Below are positions 26,841 through 38,369 of a DNA stretch of 64,000 bases, piece after piece. Source of the stretch: Chrysoporthe austroafricana. Its lineage: Eukaryota; Ascomycota; Sordariomycetes; Diaporthales; Cryphonectriaceae. The notes below the pieces were generated by a model. The model was not told the DNA's origin. It saw only the letters and a program-made list of their open reading frames with translations, and ran no database searches. A program made the translations under genes and the position numbers. The stretch is from positions 2,172,342-2,236,341 of the forward strand of contig JYIP02000007.1 of the NCBI GenBank assembly GCA_001051155.2, in the 5' to 3' direction. The stretch's first letter is position 1, and every line of letters begins with the position of its first letter.

Positions 26841-26862
26841 ATCTATCCAAAAGCACCGCTCA

Positions 26863-28700
26863 TCAGTCGTCATCCCAGTGCCTCCGACTGATAATGATCG
26901 GCCGAGCGGGATCCCACGGCCCGTAGATTTCGTTCTTATATTTCTGCAACCCGATCAACCACCAGCTGCACCCGCCCATAGCGACCGCGGAGATCAGGCA
27001 GGCCACGATCATACCCAGCAGCCCGCTCTTCCACGGCCAAGGTGCGGCCTCGCAGTCAGCGGGCGTCTCGCAGTCTGCGGCGCCGAGAATCATGCCCACG
27101 CCGCCGCCGGCACCGAGCACGAGGAGAACGGTGAGGATGACGTGATACCGCCATGAGCGGTGGCGTGCGTAGCGCCGAAACACGGGGAACAGCCCAAAGA
27201 CCTCGATCGAGAAGAGCGTCAAGCTGAACACCTGGCCCGTGGACGGCAGGCGACTGGCGAGCACAGTGGATGCCATTAGCGCGGCGTTGGTGGAGAGGGA
27301 GGCTATTGGGAACTTATTCACGCCGACCCAGGTGCCCGAGTAGTCGAAAAAGAAGATGTTGATGGTCAGCAGCCAGAAGGACATGGCCCAGATGCTGTCG
27401 GAGGAGGTGGACCGAGTCAGGGATTTGAGGATCGGGGAGAGGCCCAGCAGTGTAAAGTAGATGAGGATGGCGGATTTGATGGTGTTCATGCGGAGGTGGG
27501 CCCGGCCGCCTCGCAACGGGGATGAGGGCCTGTGTCGAGGTGGTGAGCTGGAGCGGTCCGTGGGCGAGGGCGTGCGCCGAGATGTGGTGTGCCCGGTGTT
27601 TGTGCCGGTCGCGCTTCCTTGGGACGTCGCTGATACAAGCGAGGATGCCGACGTGGAATATGGTTTCGATGCGAGCACATTGGTGGTACTATTGGTTGCG
27701 CTCGGAAGCTGCACCTGGCCTGGTGGGCTGAGCAGATTGGTGGTGGAGTTCTCCGCTGACGGCAAAGTTGACGCACTGCCGCTCGTTGTTATCGTTGTCG
27801 TCGTCGCCTGCGATGCCGGAAGCAATTCCTCGTTCTGTCCTCCGCTGACACTCCCGCTTGCTCCCGAACTTCTCTTATCGTTCTGAAGCCGCGATGAGCG
27901 GCGGTATCGACTCGCGTTGATGCTTCTCGTCCTGTGGAGATTCTCCAGATCGTCGTTTTCGGCCTCCTTCCCCACCCACCAGTCCCACAGGATCCAGCCA
28001 ACAGACGTTGCGATGCTGCCCCAGCCAACGACGGCCACGGGGCTCACACGCTGCAGGTGTATGCCCACGAAGCATACGACGAATATGATGACCGTGCAGA
28101 CATGCTGGACGATGACGGTCGAGTCGGCGACCAACGGCCAGAAGTCGTAGGGCTTCAGCCGAGGGTTCCGCTGGAGGTTCTCGAGGAACGTCGCCTGGTC
28201 GGTGAAATTATCCGCATCTGCGCGGACCATCACTCATCAGCGACCTGGCATGCATCGCCGCAGCGACTCCTGCCGCGGGATCTCCTGTGCGGCCAACACT
28301 TACACGACTGCTTCACCCACAGCAGTTTCTTCCACGGCCTCTTCCTCCTCCGACTGCGGCTCCTGCTGCCCTGGTCTTTGCTGCGCATCCGCAGACGCCG
28401 CGAGACCGGATCGCCAGCCCCATTCGAGTTCGACTCGAAGCCGTTCCACCGTGCTGGGGGCGACGCGGCGAGGAACGCATCCTCGGGCGCAAGGTGTGAG
28501 GGATCAGGACGGGCACGAGCGTCGTGCTGCTGGTGCTGGTGCTGGTGTTGATGTAGGTGCTGCTGCGGGCGGGTTGCAGCTGCGGTGGTCCGGGAGGGAG
28601 TCGGCGCCGTGGCCGAACGACCCAGAGGCGGTATGGTCTTGTCGTTACGAGACCCGGCGGGTAGGGTTGAGGCGGTCTGCAGCCCTGAAGAGGGTGCCAT
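26863..28700 (-). CDS. GPI2: GPI-GlcNAc transferase subunit Gpi2 / PIG-C
   Basis: Membrane subunit of the ER complex that transfers GlcNAc to phosphatidylinositol, the first step of GPI-anchor synthesis. Exons 28700-28304 and 28217-26863 (86-bp intron, gtaagt donor) join to 583 residues. After a low-complexity N-terminus with a Gln/His run comes the family signature WKKLLWVKQS, then TDQATFLENLQRNPRL and the PYDFWPLVADSTVIVQHV segment, and then several hydrophobic membrane spans towards the C-terminus. A Ser/Thr/Pro-rich insert (roughly residues 240-365) separates the first spans from the rest. Yeast and human homologues are under 300 residues, so this long insert and N-terminal extension account for the extra size, as seen in other filamentous fungi. 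The ATG at 28700 opens the extension; a shorter start cannot be excluded. Confidence 0.92.
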
Positions 28701-31366
28701 GGCGGCTATGTGGGAGCGCGTGATGACCCCATCCACAAGCGCGACGTCTGCGATTGATGGGACGTGGTGGACTGGCTGCTGGCAGACCCTGACGTAGCGC
28801 GAGGGAGATTGAACCTGAAACTGGCCCTGCGGGCGATAAGAGGCCAGCGGTGGCCGCGATAAGTAATTAATCCGTACAGCGCTCTGCAGGCGCACTGCTC
28901 ACCCTGTGGCCATGCTGGACAAGGTGGCGCACTGCTGCTGCTCCAGCCACACCAGCCAGGGCCCAGACTCCCTACTAAGTACGTCCGTTAGACATCTAAA
29001 TTACTGTCTCTCCCCCCCCCTGTCGGAATGTCCGTCCTCGTCACGCTCTCCGTTCTCATAATCGCCACCCCTGGACGCAAATAGGCTCGCCTGCGGCTTG
29101 ATCTATACGGTCGACAAGCTCGCAGCTTGCCTGTTTGCGGCTTCATGTACTGAGTAGATAAATCGCGCCTTGAGGATTGCTAGGGCTCGTCGCGAGCGGG
29201 TGGGTTTCGTCCCTGTTCCGGCAGCTTCAGCGTGCGACAAGCATTCGCCGGCCTTGGCGTCGCCCATTGCCCCCTGACCTGGCCGTCTCTCCCTCCCTAC
29301 TACCATAGTATCGCTGAGTCGAGACGCCCCACCTCATGTCTTGCCTAGGGCCCGCCCGTCTGTCAATTGTCAGCAATCCCACGCACTGCCAGGCTGTGAG
29401 TGGGTGCTCGCCTGCCGCAACCATACGGACGACGACCGTGGTACTATGACAACCACCCACGGACATGATGTATCTGGCGGGGGCCCCCGGCTGCTGAGTC
29501 GCTCCGATCCCTTGCCCTGGCTGCGAGCAGGCGTGTCCAGATCTGCAGCGGGAGGACGAGCTTCATCTTGGTTACGACGGTTACAGGATGAATTTGTCGC
29601 CTCTGGCAGCACCTCGCCGCTTGACCGTCGTCGCCCGGTTCGATGGCGGGCGGGTCGGGCGACCAGGGGGCGATGGCGGAGACACGCCGTCGCAGGGCTC
29701 GGGCATCTCTCCGGCTCTGTGCCTCAAGGATCGGGCTTGGCCCTCCTTTCTGCTAGCCTTGAACGACTTTCTGCGATGATCACCATGGTAATTCCCAAAA
29801 GTCCCCTGGATGGTGGTGGAGGAGGCAGTGCTCTTCGACCATGGATTGCCAGATGCTAGCCACCTCGTATTACTCTCCATGAAGACCGCCCATGGCGTCG
29901 GGCGGTGCAAGAGGCGTTAAGCAGCACAACATCCAGACGGTGACAGTGATACCATGCGGCCTGCTGTATGGGCTGTTCTGGCTAAGGACTGTGCGGTCAG
30001 CGCATCGAGGTTGCTGCCGAGGCGGCTCATTGATCACGATGCTGTCTGTCTGTCACGAGACAACGCGGGCTAGACTGCAGCTTAGCCCGTCGATATTTCA
30101 TCTGGCGAACCGCTGCGGCACTGGTCACTCGCAGCGCTCCATCCCATCCTGGATCATCTGCTCGGCAATCGGAGGATGGTTGTCAGCAACCAACCCAGCA
30201 CACGCGGAAGCAAGATGGTCCCAAAGGCAAAGACGCTACATCGAGGATATCTCGCCGCATTGCCAGGCTCGCCCAGGGTCACGACGATACAACAGCCCAG
30301 CATGCTCCGACCCGGCCTCTTCTGCACCTTCCGACCGCTTTCCTGAGAGCGTGTCGACCATCACAGGAGGATGCCTTGTGCATCTCGACATGCGAAGTTC
30401 CTAAACGTCGCAGTCAGTGGCCCAGAGGATTCAACAACGCTTCCTGCATACCTGAGCGGCTGATGTGTCGCACTAATTAAGCTTGAAATTTAGCGTTTGG
30501 GTGGCTCCGACAAGGGAAACTTGACACGGCTCAAAAGCGGTCCCTCGAGGTCCGCTGTGGTCCTAGTGCGGCGCACGAGACTTGCGGACTATAGACTTCG
30601 CTGACCTCCCAACGTGCCTTCGCGGATGGATTTGGTATACCTTCTTCGGGGATCTAAGCTTTCGTAGCCTGAGGTTTCTCGCATCCTTGCTCGTGGTGGC
30701 GCGCCGGCTTCTTCTTTTGAACAAAGACGACGCCATCTCCGGAAGCCAGCGCCGTCGACTTCTACTTCGGTCCTCTCTGCTGTCCTCTGCCTGTCTTGGC
30801 ACGCCAAGCGCGCATTGAACTACTGATTTACAACGGCGTGCTCCCCCTTCGGATCCGCTCTCAGGGCAAGCATATAGTATAACCACCGGAGCTCCCTCCC
30901 TTCCCTGGCACATCTGTCAACCCCACACGAAGCCGTTTCACCTCGGGACCCCGGTACATTTGTGACGCTTCAGCAAAACTCAAAACACTGTCGAGCACGC
31001 CCAAGCCCTCTTCTCCTGTCTGAACCTCACCAGTGGTCACATTCTCGCCGGTCGCCACTTTTCGTCTCGTTTTCCCCCGTCCAGGAACCCCCTGGATCCC
31101 GTTCAGCCCCCGGCGAAAAAGGAGGCCGCAGGAAGCAATACATAACTGGACAGCCGGGCACGCCGTGCGTTCTTCCAGACTCGCGATCGCGACACGCCGG
31201 CACGTCCAATTGTCTTAGACAGGCTCAAGACATTCCATTCATTATCCTCAGGCAGGAACCCATATATCTTAATTAATATTTGTGTCCTCTATCCGCAGGT
31301 CGAAACGATAGGTCTTGTCGCCAGCCCGGTCTCTCTACACAGAATCTACGGACAACGTTGCCCAAC
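28701..31366. other. Intergenic, divergent promoters
   Basis: About 2.7 kb between the divergent Gpi2 and orphan membrane protein genes. No supported gene. Open frames on both strands overlap and lack family resemblance. The final 100 bases before 31367 contain an A+T-rich ttaattaat stretch (31270) that may lie near a transcription start. Confidence 0.5.
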
Positions 31367-32157
31367 ATGAAGGCCGGCTATCTCCTCAGCTCCCTGTGCC
31401 TCGCCCCTCTGTCTTTGGCTGCGCCACTGGTCCAGACATCAGTCTTGGTAGCTGGAACCTCCACCAAGGCCATCGTCGTCCGGCCAGGCGCCCAGTCCGT
31501 CCTCGAGGAGGCCACGCATCTCATCAAAGACATCGATTCCGAAGCCCCGCAACATACCTTCTCACTATCATTGGGCTCTGAACGACCCCTCACCACAGCA
31601 CAACTCATGTCTCTTGTACTTCCCGACGTACCGTCTCCGGAGTCACCAAAGCCAGCATCACCAGAAGAGAGCTTGGAGAAGCCCAAGGCGGCAAAGGGCG
31701 CGGTCTCGGTCGGCGCCCTGGTCGCCCCCAGCTCGAAGTCCGGAAACGTCGTGCAGCTGATCGACCTCGGGAACATCAAGCCGTATCTCGTCCCGGGATA
31801 TTACGTTTCCTCGCAGCGCGCGGACGTACTCATAGTGGTTTTGATCGTGGCTTGCGTGTTGATCGTTATTGCGGTGGAGACTTCAAGTCTCATCGTTGCA
31901 GTGTAAGCCTTTGTGTGAAATCCTCAAAAGAGTTATGGTGTTCTGACTTGCGTGTGTTTAGTGTTTCGGATATCTTCAGAAGCGCGAAGGGCGGCAGCTG
32001 TCTCGAGGATGAGGAAGCCGCCGCAGTCGATCTGAAGGACTGTGAGCTGGACAGTGGCAGCGAGGATGTTCCGCCCTTTGGCCGGGGCGCGTTCCGTGAT
32101 GAGCAGAACAGCTTGCTGTTGCCGGAGAAGCTGGACGAGAAGGCGACTTGGATATGA
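31367..32157 (+). CDS. Orphan secretory-pathway single-pass membrane protein
   Basis: I do not recognise the family. Exons 31367-31902 and 31962-32157 (59-bp intron, gtaagc donor) join in phase to 243 residues. The N-terminus is a convincing signal peptide (MKAG, hydrophobic core, likely cut near LSLAA). A lumenal or extracellular part of about 130 residues follows, with a Pro/Ser/Glu-rich stretch near 90-110. Then comes a strongly hydrophobic Val/Ile/Leu/Ala segment (about 158-182), and then a short acidic cytosolic tail with Asp/Glu clusters. This is type I topology. The intron falls just after the membrane segment. No enzyme motif is visible. Conserved phase, signal peptide and spliced tail argue that it is a real gene; the product may be a lineage-restricted plasma-membrane or endomembrane protein. 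Confidence 0.72.
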
Positions 32158-33589
32158 CGACAAACGTACTCAAGACCAAATCCTCATAAATCATTCTTCT
32201 TTTTCTTAGATTCCTTTAGCGAACGATCATGATCTATAGCGACGGCGCATGGAGTTGCTCTCCAATCACGTTCTGGGCCCAGTAATCTCAACACACCTGT
32301 GACCCTTGCTCTGATTTCCTGCCTCACGCCACGCTTCTCGCGTCGTCGCTTCGGCTCGGGCACCTTCACCCTTCTATCCAAGCGCTGGAAGCATGCGCGA
32401 GTGCCACCCAGAGCCTCGTGCTCGCGCGGCCCTGGACGAGAACCCCTAGGCGAGCTGGGTGCCGGCTCTTCCTTCGTGCACAGCCGCAACCAGGGCCTCC
32501 GCAGCCAACGTATCAGAACAAAGCCGGCTGGGTCCCTGAGCGTCGTGGTTGTGAAGCTAGCCCAACCCTCGACATCATCGGTCTTCCGTTTATATAGGCT
32601 CGTCGTTGCATGCTGCGGGAATGAATGCGCCAAACTCATTCCAGCTCCAGAGATCTGTCTGTGGGTGGGCGCAGGTAAATGGTCAGGCTTGAGGTGGTGC
32701 GCGCACTGGAGGGCTCGCTGACCATCGCCCTAGTCAGCATTTTAAGGAGGACTTGCCTGAGCCCATCATGCCGTATGCGGTAAATATCCCCGTCTTGCTG
32801 CAGCCTGCAGGGCCGCTCTGAGGTGTGAACTATTTCGCCCTAGAGGTTATGTCACTGCCCGCGCATGATGCCACCGCTTTGCAAGGATTTAATCAGACCG
32901 AGAAAGTCCAGTTGCGGAAAGGAGATGAATGTAATAAGGTACACATAGTGAGAAAAGTAAATTGTAGGCTTGTTGGATAGCTTTAGGAAGACTACGGCTT
33001 ATAAGTTAATCGCGACGTCCAAGACTGATTTGTTTCCCAGTATCAGTGCACATGAGTCTTGAGCTGATAGTGGTCACACTTGGTCCCATGTATTATTGTA
33101 CATTCTAAAGAGCACGCTTGTGATCTTGCAGTTCCACGGTGTTATACAGATAGCATTCGGAAGTTTTCAAGGACTTCATATCCACTTTCGCGCTTGCATT
33201 TTTAATCAGTCCGGCCGTCCATTATCTCAACGTCACGTCGCATCGAGATATATTATATGTATGTCAGAGTGCTAGGCCAAACAATGACCTCACCGCGTGG
33301 GATTCAAGGCGGTGAAGGGAAAGTGCACATTTCAGGCTGTACAATCAGCCACACTTCTGCATACAAGGTAGTAAAGACCTACCCGATGACTAGTACACGG
33401 TGAGCTTTGGCAATCGGTTCCCTCATCCCAAACACACCCCAGTTGCGTTGGAGCCAAAGCATCAGTATAGCATTCCCACCTGCTCATCTCAGGGCTGAAC
33501 ATCCCTCAGGCCCACAGAGCTCCTTGTCCCGACGGCGACGACGTTTCCCTGCGGTTCAGCTGCGCGCATCAGCTGCGTACCGTGCGAGC
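32158..33589. other. Intergenic
   Basis: No supported gene. A 151-codon minus-strand frame (32639-32184) starts with a true ATG and is rich in Arg/Lys, but an equally long plus-strand frame overlaps it and neither has recognisable features. From 32880 to 33330 the sequence is A+T-rich. Confidence 0.45.
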
Positions 33590-33859
33590 ATGGCTCCAGG
33601 GGCCCTTCATCCTCGCATTATCTCGACCGGTATACGCGCTATAGTGACCCGCATCGCCAACAAGGCCCTCACGGCGGATCTCTCGCTCGGGAGACGAGTG
33701 GCTATCGGAGGCATCATCGGGGCCTGGTTTGTCACAACGGTCTTCGTGATGGTTTGGAGGTGTCAACAACGCAGGGCCTCCCGCCGGCGGGTAATGAAGA
33801 GAAGGGAGCGGGCGAGGCGTATTCGCGTGGTGGCCGTAAATGGTTCACAGATAGTGTGA
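33590..33859 (+). CDS. Possible small membrane protein, basic tail
   Basis: A single open frame of 89 residues from the ATG at 33590. After a mildly basic, amphipathic N-terminus there is one hydrophobic stretch (about residues 45-64, IGGIIGAWFVTTVFVMVW). This is followed by a very basic tail with clusters of Arg and Lys and a final hydrophobic VVAVNG. The pattern fits a tiny single-pass membrane protein with a positive cytosolic tail. There is no family recognition, no intron and no neighbouring support, so a chance frame is a serious alternative. The frame continues upstream to 33407 without a better start. Confidence 0.3.
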   Translation: MAPGALHPRIISTGIRAIVTRIANKALTADLSLGRRVAIGGIIGAWFVTTVFVMVWRCQQRRASRRRVMKRRERARRIRVVAVNGSQIV

Positions 33860-34222
33860 CGAGGAGTATGCAAATCACCCGGTGGCAAGAGAACGATGGA
33901 TGTGTCTGCAGAATAGCGGACGGTAAAAGCTGCAGTTCGTTCGTCATTATATCGTAATTGTTCCTCTATGCTCTTTTCTTTCCTCCGGTATTGGAACCAG
34001 ACTGCCGTGCACCGAAGGGTCTTGACGGGCCTCTGGCTCAATTTCGATCCACGCGGCGCTTGATTGAGGTACCATACTGAGACCTCGGCCGTCCGATGCT
34101 CCATATACCGTCCGTAAATTATCATTTTCAATCCTTCGTGTTTGAGCGTAGCATTTCCACTCAGTCGTTCCGTGTACTAAAGGACGCCTCACAACATCGC
34201 CACCTCCTCGATCCAACCCAAT

Positions 34223-34903
34223 CTAACGTCCCTTCCTGCTATCAGCAGCCGTCTTCCAATACTGCTCACCCCAGCGTCGGAACATCTCGCTGAACAGCTG
34301 ATGAATGGCGAGCTTCCCCTCGGTATTCGGCATCAGCGTGAGGCCGCCCGTCCCGCGCGCGAGCTGCGTCATGCTCCAGTCCGCGGAGCCGTCGCGCCTG
34401 TACGTCTCGCGCATCGGGGAGTGGTCGACGACGACCCAGCCGCCGGCGAGCCCGGGCGCGAACGACGAGCGGTCGGCGCCGCCGGGCCCGGGCTCGACGA
34501 CGACCGCGTTGACGCGGATCCCCGCCGCTTTGAACTGGCGGCACAGCGCCGCCGGGTCGGCGATGCCCGACTGGCACTCGTCCGTGCCGACGAGGACGAC
34601 CTCGACGTGCCGGCAGGACTCAGGCGCGTCGGCCCTCGCGCGCTCCGCGGCGCGGTTTAGCACCGCGGCCCAGTCGAGGCAGTCCTCGCGGAGGCAGGCC
34701 TGCGCCTGGTCCGGGTCCCGGGCCTGCAGCAGCCGCGTGCCCGAGAAGTTGACCGTCATGATGTAGCCCCGGCCCTGTATGACGCGGAAATAGTCGAGGA
34801 TCCCCGAGCAGACCACGAGGTTCTGCATCGTCTTGTCGAGGGACTGCGGGTGCAGGCCCAGGCAGACGATGACTGCCGCCCTTTCGGATTGCTCCATCTC
34901 CAT
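34223..34903 (-). CDS. VWA-like domain protein, unknown function
   Basis: Intronless frame of 226 residues from the ATG at 34903. The order of predicted strands resembles a von Willebrand A (Rossmann-type) fold: a first strand AAVIVCLGLH, a second YIMTVNFSGT, a helix with DWAAVLNRAAERA, a third strand VEVVLVGTDECQSG in the place of the usual LLTDG, a fourth IRVNAVVVEPG, and a C-terminal LARGTGGLTLM like the LA..TGG motif. The metal-binding DxSxS after strand one is absent (LHPQS instead), so metal-dependent binding is unlikely. Codons are very GC-rich at the third position, more so than the flanking DNA, which supports real coding. An upstream coding exon cannot be excluded because the open frame continues 25 codons without an ATG. 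Function unknown. Confidence 0.6.
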   Translation of the reverse strand: MEMEQSERAAVIVCLGLHPQSLDKTMQNLVVCSGILDYFRVIQGRGYIMTVNFSGTRLLQARDPDQAQACLREDCLDWAAVLNRAAERARADAPESCRHVEVVLVGTDECQSGIADPAALCRQFKAAGIRVNAVVVEPGPGGADRSSFAPGLAGGWVVVDHSPMRETYRRDGSADWSMTQLARGTGGLTLMPNTEGKLAIHQLFSEMFRRWGEQYWKTAADSRKGR

Positions 34904-37900
34904 GTTTGTCGACGTCGCCCGGCCGCGGATAGGGTATATATTGGAACTGGCTGGTATCCAGGCCAGAGGTCTAGGCAATCAAATGGTGGGTCCACGTTGG
35001 CTGTGGCTGTCGTCGTAGACAATATCTGCTGTTAGGCTGTGATGTGCACCCGGATGGATGTCACAGGAAACTCCACATTGGACGGCGAAAACAAATTGAA
35101 ACAATATTTCTTTTTCTTTTCCTTTCTTTTTTTTTTTTATTTTATTGTCGGTGGAAGAGCACTATACTCAACACGAGGCTGCGTGTAAGGATACCAGGGG
35201 CCATGTTTGCTATATACGAGAAGGTGGTACCCGCGGATTCGTGCAACACCGCCTACACGAATCGTCTGAACATGCATGTTTCCAGCCTTGCTAGCCTAGG
35301 GGCATCTGCCTGACACTGCTCCTTACGCGCCTTGCAGGAATGTGAATGAATGTTTCAGATGGGAGAAACCCCCCGAGTTGCACCCGCCTGGCTCACGGGA
35401 GTATACTGAGACAATCGAGGTCGCCGCACTCGGCTAAGGCTGCCTCCTACTTGAAACGCCAGCACGCCTTAGACCCAGTCGCCACGCGTCTCCCAACCGC
35501 ATGGCCGACGTCAAGTGGGAGTGATGATTGCCAACACCGCGAGCCTCTGCGAGGATGCAGCAGTGCATCTGGCTCACATGAGACGACTGGCCCGCCGAGC
35601 GCGAGTTTTGTGTGATTGCCATTACGTTCCTGACGAAGCAGGGCCTTGCAGTCGAGTCGCGAAATGTGTCAGAGCAAGCGCCTCTACTCTTGACTCTTGA
35701 GATCTTCAGGACCTGTCCCGCCTCGTAGGGCCATCCGGGCTGCAGGCCAAGCCGAGTGCCCAGGCACCGAGACTCTGGGCGATGCTAAATCTCCGCCCGC
35801 CTCAGATGCGTCTCGCACACCGAGGGCCTTATAGGATTGGCTTTGCGACCTGTTCATCGGTCTTGGCCAGGACGGATGTCTGTATTTATGATTCAAGACT
35901 ACGGGTCGGACGCCTCCGGGAGACTGTTCTAGTTGAGAAACAGGATTATTCTAAATAACCTGCGACCCTGGACCCTTGAAGTGCCGCGAGCAAGGTTCCA
36001 GAAAAGCAAGTCTTCCCTGGGCGATTTGATGATGGCTACTCTGTCCCTGTTGTAGTAGTAGTAGTATGCTTGGCTAAACAATGTCCGAATCTAGAGACCC
36101 TCAATTTGAGGACTTACCACGGCATTGTATTTGTGTGCCATTGGCCAACCAATCATCCGGCCGTCGGAGTGAATTATAGAACGTCTTGCGTTTTGATATA
36201 GTCTGTGCTATACTTTTCTTGGCCCCAAGGGGTGTATCAGCCTGCCAATCCTCAGACAGGGAATTGGAGGCCTCCTCGAAGCAGCCTATCTACTTGGACT
36301 GAGATCGAGAAGGTGCGCTCGACGAGCGAACATCGATGCATCAGTGCTTAGGCAATGACCAACCTCTCAACTCTTTTTTAGTCACCCTTCTTCTTCCCCC
36401 TCCTCCCTTTCTTCTTCCTTTTTTGCATGTATGTTTGTTTGTCTACGAAGATTCATCCATGACGAGCCGAGTCCGATTAGGACGATAATTCAATTTTGGT
36501 TTTCTTTTCTTCTTTTTTAATTAAAAAAAAAGATTAGTTGACCTGCAAGAGTGTAGATGCAGCAATCTTGCCTCAATGCTAAGTGTGTAATGTAAGCTAG
36601 CCGCTGCCTTCTGTAACTCCTTCTCATCACGAACGGGTCACCTCAGAGGTATCACTGCATGAGCTTTGCCATGCTTCTCAAGTTGCTCTCCTCCGTTCAA
36701 TGCTCTGGACCGCATGTCCGAGTCGCACGTACTCCCAACTATATCACGTGGTTGGTCTGAGTGGCGTGTTTCTACTGTGTGTGTTTATTAATATGAGCAG
36801 CCGCAGGCCACAAACATCTGGTTGTTCATCGTTGAACTTGCTAGCGCCCGTCTCTAGTATGCCTCGTTGTTGGAGGACACGTTGGTGGGCGATAGAGCAT
36901 GCAGACAGACCCTGTCATAATTCCCGGTTGGGCCCAGATGTCAGCATGGCCCTCCCGGTAGAGCAGCTGAGCAGGTACATGTACATGCGCGGTCCTTTTG
37001 TAAGGGCAGGGCGACCAGGCTCCTTGTATCCCTCATCCCCACGGTAGACTGCGCGTGTGCGAATCGACCACAAACAAAGTGTTTGTATTGATGAGGGCCA
37101 GCTCTCACAAGGCAATGCCTTCTGTCATACCTGTGCGACAGGCGGGCCTCGACCGCGTGGATGGCATGACGGCGAATGAAGGACAGGCCGGTGCTGCGGC
37201 CTCGTTGCCGTGGCTGCGCACCGGATGCGACGTGATTGCCCAAGCCCAGGATAGTGAGCTCGGCTCCGCCAGCCCGCCGGATTTGACCGACGCCACTACG
37301 GGACGGGTGCTTTATCACGCTGCATTCACTGCCCCCATGGAGAAGGATGGAGGCTGAAGCTTTTGCCGGGAGCGAGGCTGAGCTGCGGGGAACGGCGTTG
37401 ACGTGCATATCTTTACCCGCATTCGACCGCAGCGGCATACCACTCTGCACCGTCAAAGTATCAGGTGGTTACATCGCGGATTGGATATCAATGCCAGACG
37501 GCACTGATGGGAAGGGGACTCGCTCATCTACTATGTACAAATCGTTTGTTGGAGGGAGCCGAGCTGGCTGGGGACTGAAGATGCGTCTACCCCCCTGGCG
37601 AACCTCGAAAGACAATGCTTTGTACCCTCGATCGCGCACACATCTACCTCGAGAGGAGAGTGCCGAGGAGCCGAGGTCTGCCTGTAGGCCGTGACTGCAG
37701 GGCTGCCGATCGCAAAGGCGAACTCATCCGTCGACGTCTGGCACTGTCGCACGGCAGACTGCTTGCTTGATGCGCGATGCCGTCCCCAGCCCGGTCCCAC
37801 AGGCGCCAGGAGGAGGACCAACAAGCCGCAAACTCCGGGTGAGGATGGCAGCGCACATAGTTACAGCGGCCCGAAATGCTGGCGAGGCTTGGGCTGCAGG

Positions 37901-38369
37901 TGGTGGGCTGGTAAGAGAGGGGCAGGCGCTGTTTCATGGGGCCTCACTGGACTGAGCGATCCTCCCGCGTGCGTGGCAAAGCTGTAAGCGCGGTCTCAGC
38001 CCTAGCTAGCCATGCAGCGCACAGCCATCCCTCGCCAACTTCTTCTTCTTCCACCGCCCTCCTCCGACGTAGATATTTGTCTGCGGGATTCCTCGCTCAC
38101 ATTCCTCTGCACTCTTGGCCCTTTCAAGAACGCAGCCCGGTTCACTGTCGAGCGCTACCTGGGGGGTGATCATCTACCACGCCGGCGGCCTGACTCGCGA
38201 TACATCACACGCACCCAGCCCCCTCCCTTGTCACGAGACGCGGCACTGGACAGCCGCTACCCCGCAGTCCGTGGATTCGTCTCGAGGCACAGTTCGTCTG
38301 TTGCTCAGAGCATCCTCGTCCCAGCTGCCCTGAGGCCCAGGCCCGTATAGTATAGGATACCCAGCACTC
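34904..38369. other. Intergenic, about 3.5 kb
   Basis: No supported gene. Contains a T-rich run (35101-35146), a five-copy GTA microsatellite (36052-36066), and pyrimidine-rich then A/T homopolymer stretches (36370-36530). The last kilobase is GC-rich with overlapping chance frames. It must hold the divergent promoters of the VWA-like gene and the annexin gene. Confidence 0.5.

Larger units (their letters stand above)
22277..26862. other. AT-rich, gene-poor block (likely RIP-decayed)
   Basis: From about 22280 the base composition shifts sharply to A+T with abundant TA dinucleotides, most clearly to about 24250, and no intact gene can be read. The block holds an imperfect 59-bp tandem duplication (25353-25466) and a broken RRM fragment (25193-25310). 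Several short conserved-looking stretches near 24560-25080 and 25800-26250 are interrupted by stops and frame changes. In filamentous ascomycetes such islands usually result from repeat-induced point mutation of duplicated or transposable DNA; that reading is inference. The left edge will include the 3' untranslated region of the BTB gene. Confidence 0.6.

Noticed and set aside
32184..32639. 151-codon Arg/Lys-rich minus-strand frame with a true ATG
   Set aside because: A plus-strand frame of 140 codons overlaps it and neither shows a domain, signal peptide or splice support.
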